Made by a program: the position numbers and the translations under genes | Shown here: one piece after another, positions 35,960-45,390 of the stretch | How positions within the stretch are numbered: position 1 is the stretch's first letter | Layout of the letters: each line of letters begins with the position of its first letter | Notes under the pieces: generated by a model | The model's input: the letters and a program-made list of their open reading frames with translations, nothing else | Database searches by the model: none | What the model was told of the DNA's origin: nothing | NCBI RefSeq assembly: GCF_027460065.1 | Contig: NZ_JAPYZZ010000007.1 | Coordinates: 248,001-312,000 of the forward strand | Source: Martinezella rhizogenes | Lineage (GTDB): Bacteria; Pseudomonadota; Alphaproteobacteria; Rhizobiales; Rhizobiaceae | Length of the DNA: 64,000 nucleotides | Direction of reading: 5' to 3'

Positions 35960-35967
35960 CGTGAACC

Positions 35968-36507
35968 TCATTGTCCAGGCAAGGGCAGCGTCAGGCTTCC
36001 GGTTGCTATCGTCTCTTCGGACTGGGCGGCAAGGGCATCGGATGTTTCCATCATCCAGCCCGCCAGCCCCTCCATCTCGGGAGCCTCGTCGTCTACCTGC
36101 GGATATATATTGCGCCGGAGCGCTGCGGCAAGAGCGGTACGGTCGGTTGCATCCAGTGCCGCCGCATAGGATTCGAGCCGCCCATAGAACATGCCGGCGA
36201 ATTTCTTCATGCGTTTCGGCACACCCTGGTCGCCTATCCCCAATTCGCGGATGGAGTGATCGATATCCTGGAAAAAGGCATCGACGATCTCCTGGGCGAT
36301 CTCCTGCCCGCTGACACCTGATGATTTGGTGCGGCGGAAATAGAGAATCATGATCACCGAGAGCATCTCGAAACGGCCCATGACGGTATCGGGAACGCCT
36401 AGATCGAGATAAAAAGCGGGCGTGCGCGCGGCCGCCGTCAAGATCGCATATTGCCGGTCGACTATGGCGCGGTTGTTGTTTTTGTGTCTGAACAGCCCGA
36501 ATATCAT
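35968..36507 (-). CDS. Ubiquinol-cytochrome c chaperone family protein
   Basis: A 179-residue protein matching the Cbp3/UQCC1 family, which helps assembly of the cytochrome bc1 complex. It has VMGRFEMLSVIMILYFRR and the FFQDIDHSIRELGIGDQGVPKRMKKF core typical of the family. It is next to yceD in the same operon, almost overlapping it. The ATG at 36507 starts at MIFGLFRHKNN. Function is assigned by family only. Confidence 0.85.
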   Translation of the reverse strand: MIFGLFRHKNNNRAIVDRQYAILTAAARTPAFYLDLGVPDTVMGRFEMLSVIMILYFRRTKSSGVSGQEIAQEIVDAFFQDIDHSIRELGIGDQGVPKRMKKFAGMFYGRLESYAAALDATDRTALAAALRRNIYPQVDDEAPEMEGLAGWMMETSDALAAQSEETIATGSLTLPLPGQ

Positions 36508-36778
36508 CGTTTTTTTTCCGAAGGGGACGGGTGAATGCGCTTACCGCCCATCGCACTTGTTGCATGATCGTCAAAGCTGGTTTACCGAAGCATCCACGAA
36601 TTGCAATGCTGTCACGGTCACGTTCGTCTTTTGGCTGAAACAGTCGAAGAGAACCGGAGGAGTTCCAAAAGGCCGGGAAAGCATTGAATTTGGGGGGTGA
36701 TCGGGATTTTCCGTCCCCGGATTGACACAATCATGTGCACAGACACTGTGCACCACGCAATGCCGGAAGGTGCCATTC

Positions 36779-37309
36779 ATGATCGCAGTCGGGGAAAAGC
36801 AGTTGAGCAAGCAGAAATCCGCAAGTCACGGCAAAATTCTGAGCAAAACCGCCATCGCAATCGTGCTCGCATCCGGCCTGCTTTCCGCCTGCACCAGCAC
36901 GACAGATGTGTTCCATAACGGCTATGTCATGGACGATCAGTCGCTGCAGCTGATCCCGGAAGGCTCGAGCCGTGAGCAGGTTCTCCTGACCATGGGCACG
37001 CCCTCCACCACGGCGACTTTCGGTAACGAGGTGTTCTATTACATCTCGCAGAAGCGCGTGCGCCGCGCGGCCTTCCTGAAGCCGTCGCTGGTCGAGCAGA
37101 ACATTCTCGCGATCTACTTCAACAAGGATGGCGTCATCGAGCGCAAGGCCAATTATACGCTGCAGGACGGCAAGGTCTTCGACTCGATTTCGCGCACCAC
37201 GCCGACCGGCGGCAAGGACCTCACCTTCCTGCAACAGCTGCTCTCCGGGGGCACCTCGGGCGCCAATATCGCCAAGAGCATTCTCGGCCAGGGCGGCAAT
37301 ACACCCTGA
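36779..37309 (+). CDS. bamE: Outer-membrane protein assembly factor BamE (OmlA/SmpA)
   Basis: Lipoprotein of the BAM machine that folds beta-barrel proteins. The 176 residues have a lipobox LLSAC after a hydrophobic signal, then the domain TLFDNGYVMDDQ-like NGYVMDDQSLQLIPEGSS, SREQVLLTMGTPS and EVFYYISQKRVRR. The ATG at 36779 follows GGAAGG; a TTG at 36803 with GGGGAAAA is an alternative. It is divergent from the chaperone-yceD-plsX operon. A strong terminator follows. Confidence 0.88.
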   Translation: MIAVGEKQLSKQKSASHGKILSKTAIAIVLASGLLSACTSTTDVFHNGYVMDDQSLQLIPEGSSREQVLLTMGTPSTTATFGNEVFYYISQKRVRRAAFLKPSLVEQNILAIYFNKDGVIERKANYTLQDGKVFDSISRTTPTGGKDLTFLQQLLSGGTSGANIAKSILGQGGNTP

Positions 37310-37332
37310 CCGCGACAGGAACGGAAAACTCA

Positions 37333-37364
37333 AAGGCCCGGGGATCGCTCCCCGGGCCTTTTCA
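37333..37364. terminator. Strong bidirectional terminator after bamE and hppA
   Basis: AAGGCCCGGGGA pairs with TCCCCGGGCCTT around TCGC, with flanking A- and T-runs. It lies between the convergent bamE and hppA genes. Confidence 0.9.
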
Positions 37365-37383
37365 TTTGTCGGAACCGTAGCCT

Positions 37384-39522
37384 TTAGTGGGCGAGAACCG
37401 CCAGCAGCAGCAGCGCGACGATATTGGTGATCTTGATGGCAGGGTTGACGGCTGGACCTGCGGTATCCTTGTAGGGATCGCCGACAGTGTCGCCCGTTAC
37501 CGATGCCTTGTGCGCCTCGGAACCCTTGACGTGGCGCACGCCATCCTTGTCGACGAAGCCATCTTCGAAGCTCTTCTTGGCATTGTCCCAGGCGCCACCA
37601 CCCGATGTCATGGAAATTGCCACGAACAGCCCGTTGATGATGACACCCAGCAGGGATGCACCCAGCGCGGCAAAAGCGGATGCCTTGGAGCCGGAGATCA
37701 GCAGCACACCGAAATAAACCACCAGCGGCGCCAGAACGGGCAGAAGCGACGGGATGACCATTTCCCTGATCGCCGCCTTGGTCAAAAGGTCCACGGCCTT
37801 GCCGTAGTCCGGCTTTTCCGTGCCGGCCATGATGCCGGGTTTTTCGCGGAACTGGCGACGGACTTCCTCAACGATGGCGCTTGCCGCCTTGCCCACCGCC
37901 GTCATGGCGATGCCGCCGAAGAGATAGGGGATGAGACCGCCAAACAGCAGGCCGGCAACCACGTAAGGGTTGGCGAGGCTGAAGGAGATTTCTCCAATGT
38001 CCTTGAAGTAAGGATAGGTATCGCCATTGGCGGCGAAATAGGACAGGTCGTTGGCATAGGCCGCAAACAGCACCAATGCGCCGAGACCGGCCGAACCGAT
38101 GGCGTAACCCTTGGTCACCGCCTTGGTGGTGTTGCCAACGGCGTCCAGCGCGTCGGTCGCCTTGCGAACGTCTGGATCAAGGCCGGCCATTTCGGCGATG
38201 CCGCCGGCATTGTCCGTGACCGGCCCGAAAGCGTCGAGCGCGACGATCATGCCCGCCAAGCCGAGCATGGCGGTAACGGCGATGCCGGTGCCGAACAGGC
38301 CGCCAAGCTGATAGGTTCCGATGATACCGCCGACGATGACGATGGCCGGCAGCGCCGTCGATTCCAGCGACACCGCAAGCCCCTGGATGACGTTGGTCCC
38401 GTGGCCGGTGACCGATGCCTGGGCGATGGAGTTGACCGGCCGCTTGTTGGTGCCGGTATAATATTCGGTGATGACGACGATCAGCGCCGTCACGACGAGG
38501 CCGACCAATCCGCAGAAGAAGAGTTTGGTGCCGGTGATCTCCATGCCGGCCACCGTGCCGATCGTTCCCCAGCCAACCGTGGCATAGGTTGCCACGGCAA
38601 GGCCGACGACGGAAAAGATGCCGGTGGCAATGAGCCCCTTATAGAGGGCACCCATGATGGAGTTGTTGGTGCCGAGCTTCACGAAGAAGGTACCGGCAAT
38701 CGAGGTCAGGATGCAGGCGCCGCAGATCGCCAGCGGATAGACCATGGCGCTTTCCAGTATCGGCGTTCCGGCAAAAAAGATCGCGGCGAGAACCATGGTC
38801 GCGACGACAGAGACGGCATAGGTCTCGAACAGGTCTGCCGCCATGCCGGCGCAGTCACCGACATTGTCGCCGACATTGTCGGCGATGGTTGCCGGGTTGC
38901 GCGGATCATCCTCGGGAATTCCTGCTTCCACCTTGCCGACGAGATCGCCGCCGACATCGGCGCCCTTGGTGAAGATGCCGCCGCCGAGACGGGCGAATAT
39001 GGAAATCAGCGAGGCGCCGAAGCCGAGCGACACCAGCGCATCGATCACCTCACGCGAGCCGGGCGCGTGGCCCATCACCGCGGTGAGGATGTAATAATAG
39101 ATCGAGACGCCGAGCAGCGCGAGGCCCGCCACCAGCATGCCGGTGATGGCGCCCGACTTGAAGGCAATATCGAGACCGGCGGAAAGGCTGTGCGAGGCGG
39201 CCTGCGCGGTGCGCAGATTGGCGCGCACGGAGACATGCATGCCGACAAAGCCGGCGACACCGGACAGAACCGCGCCGATGATGAAACCGATAGCCGCCAT
39301 GGAGGACAAGAGATACCAGGCCAGAATGGCGACGATCAGTCCGACGATGGCGATGGTGAGATATTGACGGGTGAGATAAGCTTGTGCGCCTTCACGGATA
39401 TAACCTGCTATTTCACGCATACGCTCGTTGCCCTGATCGGCATCGAGAACACTCTTGGTCGCCCATACCGCGTAAACCACGGACAGGATACCGCATAAAA
39501 TCACTATGGGTATTACGGTCAT
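37384..39522 (-). CDS. hppA: K+-independent proton-pumping pyrophosphatase
   Basis: Membrane enzyme that couples PPi hydrolysis to proton pumping. 712 residues, about 16 helices, with the PPi/Mg motifs [20 protein letters not shown] and [20 protein letters not shown]. The K+-site is [10 protein letters not shown] with Lys, marking the K+-independent class. The ATG at 39522 follows GGGAGG at 9 bases; the GTG at 39528 is too close to it. Confidence 0.93.
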   Translation of the reverse strand: MTVIPIVILCGILSVVYAVWATKSVLDADQGNERMREIAGYIREGAQAYLTRQYLTIAIVGLIVAILAWYLLSSMAAIGFIIGAVLSGVAGFVGMHVSVRANLRTAQAASHSLSAGLDIAFKSGAITGMLVAGLALLGVSIYYYILTAVMGHAPGSREVIDALVSLGFGASLISIFARLGGGIFTKGADVGGDLVGKVEAGIPEDDPRNPATIADNVGDNVGDCAGMAADLFETYAVSVVATMVLAAIFFAGTPILESAMVYPLAICGACILTSIAGTFFVKLGTNNSIMGALYKGLIATGIFSVVGLAVATYATVGWGTIGTVAGMEITGTKLFFCGLVGLVVTALIVVITEYYTGTNKRPVNSIAQASVTGHGTNVIQGLAVSLESTALPAIVIVGGIIGTYQLGGLFGTGIAVTAMLGLAGMIVALDAFGPVTDNAGGIAEMAGLDPDVRKATDALDAVGNTTKAVTKGYAIGSAGLGALVLFAAYANDLSYFAANGDTYPYFKDIGEISFSLANPYVVAGLLFGGLIPYLFGGIAMTAVGKAASAIVEEVRRQFREKPGIMAGTEKPDYGKAVDLLTKAAIREMVIPSLLPVLAPLVVYFGVLLISGSKASAFAALGASLLGVIINGLFVAISMTSGGGAWDNAKKSFEDGFVDKDGVRHVKGSEAHKASVTGDTVGDPYKDTAGPAVNPAIKITNIVALLLLAVLAH

Positions 39523-39743
39523 GCGCACTTACCTCCCAAAAAGCCGGGTCTCACTCCCTCCCCGGCGTGGCGAAACCTTGTGCAAGGACAGGGGCGATGG
39601 CTCGCACTCCAGGTCCTGTCGTGGCCATTTGTTCCCCTCCCAAGGAAAAACGACCTGCGCGGCAAGATTGCGTTGGCGAAAGGTGCGGCGTCAAGCCCAC
39701 AAATTTGCCTGAAACATGAAAGGGGTAGAGAACGAGCGCGACC

Positions 39744-40967
39744 CTACGCGGCGTTTTTGCGCTGCCTCAGCAGAAGCGACAGGACGAGCAGCAGGCAAAG
39801 GCCCGCAACCGGCCAGATGACGAGGTTCATCACCGACCAGCCCCAGGCCGTAAACACCTTGCCGGACGAGAAAGAGGAGAGCGCCACCGTGCCGAACAGC
39901 ACGATATCGTGGAAGCCCTGCACCTTGTCCGCCTCATGCGGGCGATAACTTGACGTAATGATGGCGGTTGCGCCGATGAAACCGAAATTCCAGCCAAGCC
40001 CGAGAAGAACGAGCGCCGCCCAGAAATTCCACAGTTCTATGCCCATATGGGCGACGACGGCGCAGGCCATCAGCACGATGAGGCCAGCCGCCACGATTTT
40101 TTCCGCGCCGAATCGGGAAATCAGCATGCCGGTGAAGAAGCTCGGGGCGAACATGGCCAGAACGTGCCACTGGATGCCGAGCGTGGCGAGTTCGGTTGGG
40201 AAACCACAGCCGACCACCATGGCAAGCGGCGCACCGGTCATCATGAAGGTCATCAAGGCGTAAGAGCCTATACCGCAGATCATGCCGGTAACGAAACGCT
40301 GGGTGCGGACGATTTCCGAAAGCGGTCTCACCGCCTCCGTATGGATGGACGCGGCCTTCGGGTCCGGCAATTTCAGGAACGCCAGAATGGCGATCGAAAC
40401 GAGACCGAGCGGCACCAGCGCGATGAATGCGCCGGCAAAAGTGACCGGCGCAAGCAGGTCCTTGCCGAGAATCGCCAGTTGTGGCCCGACAATGGCGGAG
40501 ATGATGCCGCCCGCCAGAATCCACGAGATTGCCTTAGGCTTGTAAAAGGACGGCGATGCATCGGCCGCCGCAAAGCGGATTTTCTGCGTGAAGCCGCCGG
40601 AAATGCCGATCAGCAGCAGACCGACGGCAAACAGCCAGAAATCCGAGCGGAAGAGCGCGACGGCGGCGATGCCACCGCCGATAGAGCACATCAGCGCGCC
40701 GACCATGAAGCCGGCCTTACGGCCAAGGAAACGGGATGCGGCCGCAACGCAGATCGCACCAAGCGCCACGCCGATATTGAAGCCGGTAAGCGGCGCAGTT
40801 GCCAGTGACTTGTCGGCGCCGAGCAGTTGATAACCCGCGAGCGCGCCGACCGAAAAGCTTAAAGGTGCAGCCGATCCCATGATCGCCTGCGCCATGGTGA
40901 GGAGGAAGACGTTGCGCTTTGCCTCGTCCAGTTGAACCTCTAGTCCGGGGACGGAAACCACGCTCAT
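39744..40967 (-). CDS. MFS transporter
   Basis: A 407-residue major facilitator with twelve hydrophobic segments. Loop motifs ASRFLGRKAGFMVGAL (the loop 2-3 motif) and GLGWNFGFIGATAIITSSYRPHEADKVQG in the second half. No substrate can be read. It lies between nusB and hppA, a slot where other Rhizobiales often have thiL; thiL is not present here. The 215-bp gap to hppA shows nothing. Confidence 0.85.
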   Translation of the reverse strand: MSVVSVPGLEVQLDEAKRNVFLLTMAQAIMGSAAPLSFSVGALAGYQLLGADKSLATAPLTGFNIGVALGAICVAAASRFLGRKAGFMVGALMCSIGGGIAAVALFRSDFWLFAVGLLLIGISGGFTQKIRFAAADASPSFYKPKAISWILAGGIISAIVGPQLAILGKDLLAPVTFAGAFIALVPLGLVSIAILAFLKLPDPKAASIHTEAVRPLSEIVRTQRFVTGMICGIGSYALMTFMMTGAPLAMVVGCGFPTELATLGIQWHVLAMFAPSFFTGMLISRFGAEKIVAAGLIVLMACAVVAHMGIELWNFWAALVLLGLGWNFGFIGATAIITSSYRPHEADKVQGFHDIVLFGTVALSSFSSGKVFTAWGWSVMNLVIWPVAGLCLLLVLSLLLRQRKNAA

Positions 40968-40988
40968 CTCTTCCTCACCTGCCTGTTA

Positions 40989-41486
40989 TTAGCGCTTTGC
41001 CTCGCCGCGTACCTGCTTGGCGATGCGGTCAAGCACCGCGTTCACCAGCTTGGGCTCGTCATGTTCGAAGAAAGCGCGGGCGATTTCGACATATTCGGTG
41101 ACGATGACGGCAACCGGCACGTCCTTGCGCTCGAGAATCTCGAAGGTGCCGGCACGCAGGATAGCACGCACGGTGGCGTCGAGACGCGACAGCGGCCAGT
41201 CTTCCAGAAGGGCGGAGCGCACCAGCGGGTCGATCTTCGTCTGGTCGCGCACGACGCCAGAGACGATCGAACGGAACCACGAAGGATCGGCCTTCAGATA
41301 GGTATCGCCATCGACTTCCTGGCCGAGACGGTGCGCCTCATATTCGGCGACGACTTCCATCACGCCGGTTCCGCCGACATCCATCTGGTACAGCGCCTGC
41401 ACGGCCGCAAGACGGGCCGCGCCACGCTGGTTGGCGGGCTTTACCGAAGGCTGGCGCGGTTCACCGCCGTTTTCAACATCCGACAT
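40989..41486 (-). CDS. nusB: Transcription antitermination factor NusB
   Basis: Binds boxA RNA with S10 in rRNA antitermination. 165 residues, all helical, with the N-terminal [14 protein letters not shown], the [20 protein letters not shown] and [10 protein letters not shown] helices. The ATG at 41486 is used; a GTG at 41498 also opens the frame and overlaps the ribH stop. It is last in the riboflavin cluster. Confidence 0.92.
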   Translation of the reverse strand: MSDVENGGEPRQPSVKPANQRGAARLAAVQALYQMDVGGTGVMEVVAEYEAHRLGQEVDGDTYLKADPSWFRSIVSGVVRDQTKIDPLVRSALLEDWPLSRLDATVRAILRAGTFEILERKDVPVAVIVTEYVEIARAFFEHDEPKLVNAVLDRIAKQVRGEAKR

Positions 41487-41490
41487 GCGT

Positions 41491-41937
41491 TCAGCCACCC
41501 AGTTTCTTTTTCAGCTCGATCATGGTAAGCGCCGCGCGGGCGGCAAAACCGCCCTTGTCCTTGTCGGAGCGGCGCACGCGCGCCCAGGCCTGCTCGTCGT
41601 TTTCGACGGTGAGGATGCCATTGCCGATCGGCAGCGATTCGCTGACGGCGAGATCCATCAGGGCGCGGGAGGATTCGTTGGAGACGATATCGAAGTGATA
41701 GGTCTCGCCGCGAATGACCATGCCGAGCGCAACGAAACCGTCATATTCGGTGCCGTCATTGTCGGCGCCATCGAGCGCCATGGCGATGGCGGCGGGGATT
41801 TCCAGCGCGCCGGGAACGGTGATGACGTCATAGGTGGCGCCGGCCTCATCGAGCGCGAACTTCGCGCCTTCGAGAAGGGCATCCGCCATATCGTCATAAA
41901 AACGTGCTTCCACGATAAGAAGATGGGGTTTGGACAT
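41491..41937 (-). CDS. ribH: 6,7-dimethyl-8-ribityllumazine synthase
   Basis: Penultimate riboflavin enzyme, joining the pyrimidine and butanone phosphate. 148 residues with [20 protein letters not shown] at the start, [11 protein letters not shown] and the phosphate/pyrimidine loop [12 protein letters not shown]. Only 5 bases from nusB. Rhizobia often have a second RibH; it is not in this window. Confidence 0.94.
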   Translation of the reverse strand: MSKPHLLIVEARFYDDMADALLEGAKFALDEAGATYDVITVPGALEIPAAIAMALDGADNDGTEYDGFVALGMVIRGETYHFDIVSNESSRALMDLAVSESLPIGNGILTVENDEQAWARVRRSDKDKGGFAARAALTMIELKKKLGG

Positions 41938-42113
41938 GTGAGGGTTCCTGGGGGATTTTCCCGAAAAGCTTTACGCCGGATCATACCGGTATTTGCGGCG
42001 GTCAAACCACGGCTGGCCGTTTTTGGCAAGTATTTTCATGCATTGCCCGCGCAAGATGACCCGTTTGCACCGGCTGCTGCAAGGCTTAATGTCTGTGCGG
42101 CAAGGCTGAAAAA

Positions 42114-42746
42114 TCAGCTTTTCTGGAAAGCCAGATGCACGCCAAGCCCCATCAGCACCGTTCCGGCGGCACGCCGGGCCAGAGCCTGCACGGCGCTCGA
42201 CCGCTTCAGACGCCCGACCATGGCGCCCGCCAGAAGCACGCCGACGAGATCGGCGGAAGAGAAGATGAAATTGACGGCAATACCGAGGATCAGGAACTGC
42301 AGCCAGACGGGAAAGGCGGCCGCCGGATCGACGAATTGCGGTAGGAAGGCCAGAAAGAACAGCGCGGTCTTAGGGTTGAGCACATCAACGATGATGCTGT
42401 CGATGAAGGCGCGGCGGGCCGATTTCGGCTCGATGGTCAGATTGACCGCCTCGCCCTCCATGTTGCTGCGCAGCATCGAGAAACCGAGCCAGATGAGATA
42501 AAGCGCGCCGCAGAGCTTTACTGCAAGGTAAAGCCACGGCACTGCCTGAAACAATACCGAGAGGCCCGCAGCCGCCGCGAAAATGTGAAAATAGCAGCCG
42601 ACATGGATGCCCAGCACCGCCATCAACCCGGCAAACCGGCCACGCGCCATGGTCTGAGCGGCCGCGTAAAGCATGGCCGGGCCGGGAATATAGGCAAACA
42701 GGGCAGTCGTGATGAAAAAGGCTGTCAGCAGTTCAAAAGACGGCAT
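42114..42746 (-). CDS. LysE/RhtB family amino-acid exporter
   Basis: A 210-residue membrane protein with about six helices: TAFFITTALFAYIPGPAMLY, the GRFAGLMAVLGIHVG family motif, and LKLCGALYLIWLGFSMLR. Such exporters pump amino acids such as lysine, threonine or homoserine out. It interrupts the riboflavin cluster, lying between ribE and ribH with gaps of 294 and 176 bp. Confidence 0.88.
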   Translation of the reverse strand: MPSFELLTAFFITTALFAYIPGPAMLYAAAQTMARGRFAGLMAVLGIHVGCYFHIFAAAAGLSVLFQAVPWLYLAVKLCGALYLIWLGFSMLRSNMEGEAVNLTIEPKSARRAFIDSIIVDVLNPKTALFFLAFLPQFVDPAAAFPVWLQFLILGIAVNFIFSSADLVGVLLAGAMVGRLKRSSAVQALARRAAGTVLMGLGVHLAFQKS

Positions 42747-42879
42747 GATGTATGTTCCCTACCCAGTTTCGCTACCAGTCGATTTCAAACGACCGGACGA
42801 TATCTGTATAACCTTCCACGTTCGACCGGAAGTGTGGCGGCGACCGACACCAATAGGATCAAACTCGCTGCTCCTCCTC

Positions 42880-42992
42880 CGTCATGCCGGACTTGATCCG
42901 GCATCCAGCCGACGCGCGTCTGCGCGGCGAGAAGAGTCCTTTCAGCCCAAGGACTTGGGCTGGCTGGATTCCGGCTCAAGGCCGGAATGACG
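42880..42992. repeat. Dispersed palindromic element between ribE and the LysE gene
   Basis: Left arm at 42880-42910 (CGTCATGCCGGACTTGATCC and onward) and right arm at 42962-42992 (ending GGCCGGAATGACG) are imperfect inverted copies. The spacer has the palindrome CAGCCCAAGGACTTGGGCTG. A half copy is at 20649-20670. Confidence 0.75.
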
Positions 42993-43040
42993 GGAGAAGG
43001 AAAAGTCCGCGAACACAATAAAGCGCCGAGCCTCCTCAGC

Positions 43041-43652
43041 TTACGCCGCCGGAAACTCCGCAAGCCTTGCGGCATAACGGGCCATCGTATCGACCTCGAA
43101 ATTGACGAAATCACCCTGATGGCGTTCACCCCAGGTGGTGACCGCAAGCGTGTGACGGATCAGCAGAACGTCGAAATCGGTGCCTTCAACGGCATTGACG
43201 GTGAGCGAGGTGCCATCGAGCGCCACGGAGCCCTTGGGGGCAACGAATTTCGCCAGATGCTCCGGCGCGCGCAGGCGAATTCGCACCGCCTCACCTTCCG
43301 GCTCGACCGACAGGATTTCCGCCCTGCCATCGACATGGCCGGAGACGATGTGGCCGCCGAGTTCGTCGCCGATCTTGAGCGCCCGCTCCAGATTGACATG
43401 CGTGCCCTTCTGCCATCCGGAAATGGTCGTCAGACGCAGCGCCTCTTCCCATGCCTCGACCTCGTACCAGCGTTCATTGCTGCCATTATCAGGCAGCTTT
43501 GTCACCGTCAGGCACACGCCGCCATGGGAGATCGACGCGCCCATGTCGATGGTCTTCGGATCGTAATTGGTCGCCACGCGCAGGCGAACACCCTCCGGCA
43601 GCGGTTCCAGCTCGGAAACGGTTCCAACGTCGGTGACAATTCCGGTAAACAT
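43041..43652 (-). CDS. ribE: Riboflavin synthase, alpha subunit
   Basis: Dismutates two lumazines to riboflavin. 203 residues in two lumazine-binding halves: MFTGIVTDVGTVSELEPL with SHGGVCLTVTKL, then VNLERALKIGDELGGHIVSGHVD, and SVALDGTSLTVNAVEG in the second half. Its ATG overlaps the TGA stop of ribD by one base (TGATG), so it is translationally coupled to ribD. Confidence 0.93.
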   Translation of the reverse strand: MFTGIVTDVGTVSELEPLPEGVRLRVATNYDPKTIDMGASISHGGVCLTVTKLPDNGSNERWYEVEAWEEALRLTTISGWQKGTHVNLERALKIGDELGGHIVSGHVDGRAEILSVEPEGEAVRIRLRAPEHLAKFVAPKGSVALDGTSLTVNAVEGTDFDVLLIRHTLAVTTWGERHQGDFVNFEVDTMARYAARLAEFPAA

Positions 43653-44896
43653 CAAATCGGCCTTTCATAATCGAAGCAGCGATCCGGCCCATAGGCTGTC
43701 TCGCTGACAAGAGCGTAGTCGCCCGTGATATCGGCACGGCGAAGCGGCGTTTCAATGCCGCCCTTACCGATCACGACAGGGCTTTCGAACAGCATGATAC
43801 GGTCCACCAGCCCGGCTTCAAGGAATGATTTTGCGGCAAAGGCGCCGCCTTCGACCAGAAGTTCCGACATACCGCTTTCTGCGAGGATGTGGAGGAGGTT
43901 TTCGAGGGTTGTAGTTTCGAGGATCTGGACGCCGGCGTCGGTCAGGAGTTGGCGGCGGTGGTTGAGGTTACCCCCCTCTGCCCTGCCGGGCATCTCCCCC
44001 TCAAGGGGGGAGATCGATGGGGCACTGTCTTGCCCAACATCAACGGCTGGAGAATGAGAAACGGGTTCAAAATTTGAGCGAGCGGACAGCCCCTCGCCGA
44101 TCTCCCCCCTTGAGGGGGAGATGCCCGGCAGGGCAGAGGGGGGTAAAGCCGCAACCACCACCGGAACTTCACGCGCGCTCCGCACAAGCTTCGACGCCAG
44201 CGGCAACTCAAACTGCCGATCCAGCACGATACGCACCGGCGAGCGGTTCTCCATACCGGCAATGCGCACCGTCAATTCCGGATCATCCGCAATCGCGGTG
44301 CGAATGCCGACAAGAATTCCATCGCAGCGTGCCCGCAGTTCATGGACAGCACGACGCGACTCCGCACCGGTAATCGCCACCTGCCCCTCGCCTTCCCTGC
44401 CAATCATGCCATCAGCGGAAACAGCAAGCTTCAGAATCACATGCGGGCGTTTTTTCATCTGGCGCGTGAGGTATCCGGCAAGCGCCCGCTTGCCCTCGGC
44501 GCGCAGCAGGCCGGTTTCCACGACGATGCCCGCATCACGCAAAATCGTATAACCACGGCCGGAAACACGCTCATCCGGATCATCCACCGCCACCACGACA
44601 CGGGCGACGCCGTATTCCACCAGAGCATTGGCGCAGGGCGGGGTTTTGCCCCAGTGGGAACAGGGTTCAAGAGTGACATAGGCGGTCGCGCCACGCGCCG
44701 CCTCGCCGGCGATTTCCAGCGCTTGCCGTTCGGCATGCGGCCGGCCGCCGATGGCCGTTACCGCTTCGGCAATGATGTGTCCGTCCTTGACGAGAACGCA
44801 GCCGACCGAGGGGTTGGTCAGCGTCTGGCCCTGGTGGCGAAGCGAAACCTCGATGGCACGCGCCATGAACCTTTCGTCATCGGCACGGATCGTCAC
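43652..44896 (-). CDS. ribD: Bifunctional deaminase/reductase RibD, with an in-frame palindromic insertion
   Basis: Deaminates and then reduces the riboflavin pyrimidine. 414 residues; E. coli RibD has 367. The N-terminal deaminase has the zinc motifs PHAERQALE and TLEPCSHWGKTPPCANAL; the reductase domain starts near residue 150 (HVILKLAVSADGMIG) and ends SELLVEGGAFAAKSFLEAG. Residues about 251-309 are coded by a 177-base palindromic element (43969-44145), between the VVVAA strand and the RRQLLTDAG helix. Start is the GTG at 44896. Confidence 0.9.
   Translation of the reverse strand: MTIRADDERFMARAIEVSLRHQGQTLTNPSVGCVLVKDGHIIAEAVTAIGGRPHAERQALEIAGEAARGATAYVTLEPCSHWGKTPPCANALVEYGVARVVVAVDDPDERVSGRGYTILRDAGIVVETGLLRAEGKRALAGYLTRQMKKRPHVILKLAVSADGMIGREGEGQVAITGAESRRAVHELRARCDGILVGIRTAIADDPELTVRIAGMENRSPVRIVLDRQFELPLASKLVRSAREVPVVVAALPPSALPGISPSRGEIGEGLSARSNFEPVSHSPAVDVGQDSAPSISPLEGEMPGRAEGGNLNHRRQLLTDAGVQILETTTLENLLHILAESGMSELLVEGGAFAAKSFLEAGLVDRIMLFESPVVIGKGGIETPLRRADITGDYALVSETAYGPDRCFDYERPI
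43969..44145. repeat. Palindromic element inserted in frame inside ribD
   Basis: The arms 43969-44016 and 44098-44145 are perfect inverted copies of 48 bases, with an 81-base spacer. Total length 177 is a multiple of three. Each arm holds the smaller palindrome CTCCCCCTCAAGGGGGGAG. The minus-strand frame contains no stop across the element. Confidence 0.92.
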
Positions 44897-44898
44897 GG

Positions 44899-45378
44899 TT
44901 AGACTCCACCATCCGTATCACGGGCGATCTTGGCGTTGATTTCGGCAATCACGTTTTCGAAATCCTCGGCATGGCTGAAATCGCGATAGACCGAGGCATA
45001 ACGCACGAAGGCCACGTCATCGAGGCTCTTCAGCGCTTCCAGAACCTGCAGCCCGATTTCTTCCGAGGGAATTTCCGTCTCGCCGGAGCTTTCGAGACGA
45101 CGGGCAATGCCGGAAACGGCCCGCTCGATCCGGTCGCGGTCAACCGGGCGCTTGCGCAGCGCGATCTCGAAGGATCGCACCAGCTTTTCCCGGTCGAAGG
45201 GCAGCTTGCGGCCGCTTTTCTTGATGACCATCAGCTCGCGCAGTTGCACGCGCTCATAGGTCGTGAAGCGGCCGCCGCAATCCGGGCAGATGCGCCGCCG
45301 ACGGATGGAGGTGTTGTCCTCCGCCGGACGCGAGTCCTTGACCTGTGTGTCTTCGGAACCGCAAAAGGGGCAGCGCAT
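44899..45378 (-). CDS. nrdR: Transcriptional repressor NrdR
   Basis: Represses ribonucleotide reductase genes in response to dATP/ATP. 159 residues: zinc ribbon [15 protein letters not shown] with Cys3, 6, 31 and 34, then an ATP-cone ([32 protein letters not shown]). It lies between glyA and ribD with gaps of 12 and 2 bases, an operon position typical of Alphaproteobacteria. Confidence 0.95.
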   Translation of the reverse strand: MRCPFCGSEDTQVKDSRPAEDNTSIRRRRICPDCGGRFTTYERVQLRELMVIKKSGRKLPFDREKLVRSFEIALRKRPVDRDRIERAVSGIARRLESSGETEIPSEEIGLQVLEALKSLDDVAFVRYASVYRDFSHAEDFENVIAEINAKIARDTDGGV

Positions 45379-45390
45379 CGTCTTTTTTCC

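Noticed and set aside
35396..36730. A 444-residue frame on the minus strand spanning the yceD and chaperone genes
   Set aside because: Only its C-terminal part is a known family (DUF177). The upstream part is out of frame with the ubiquinol-cytochrome c chaperone, which is the real gene there.
37387..39498. A 703-residue plus-strand frame opposite hppA
   Set aside because: Shadow of hppA; low-complexity, with no recognisable fold.
43969..44145. CRISPR-like or att-like structure inside ribD
   Set aside because: Two inverted arms only, no repeated spacers and no integrase; it is a palindromic repeat.
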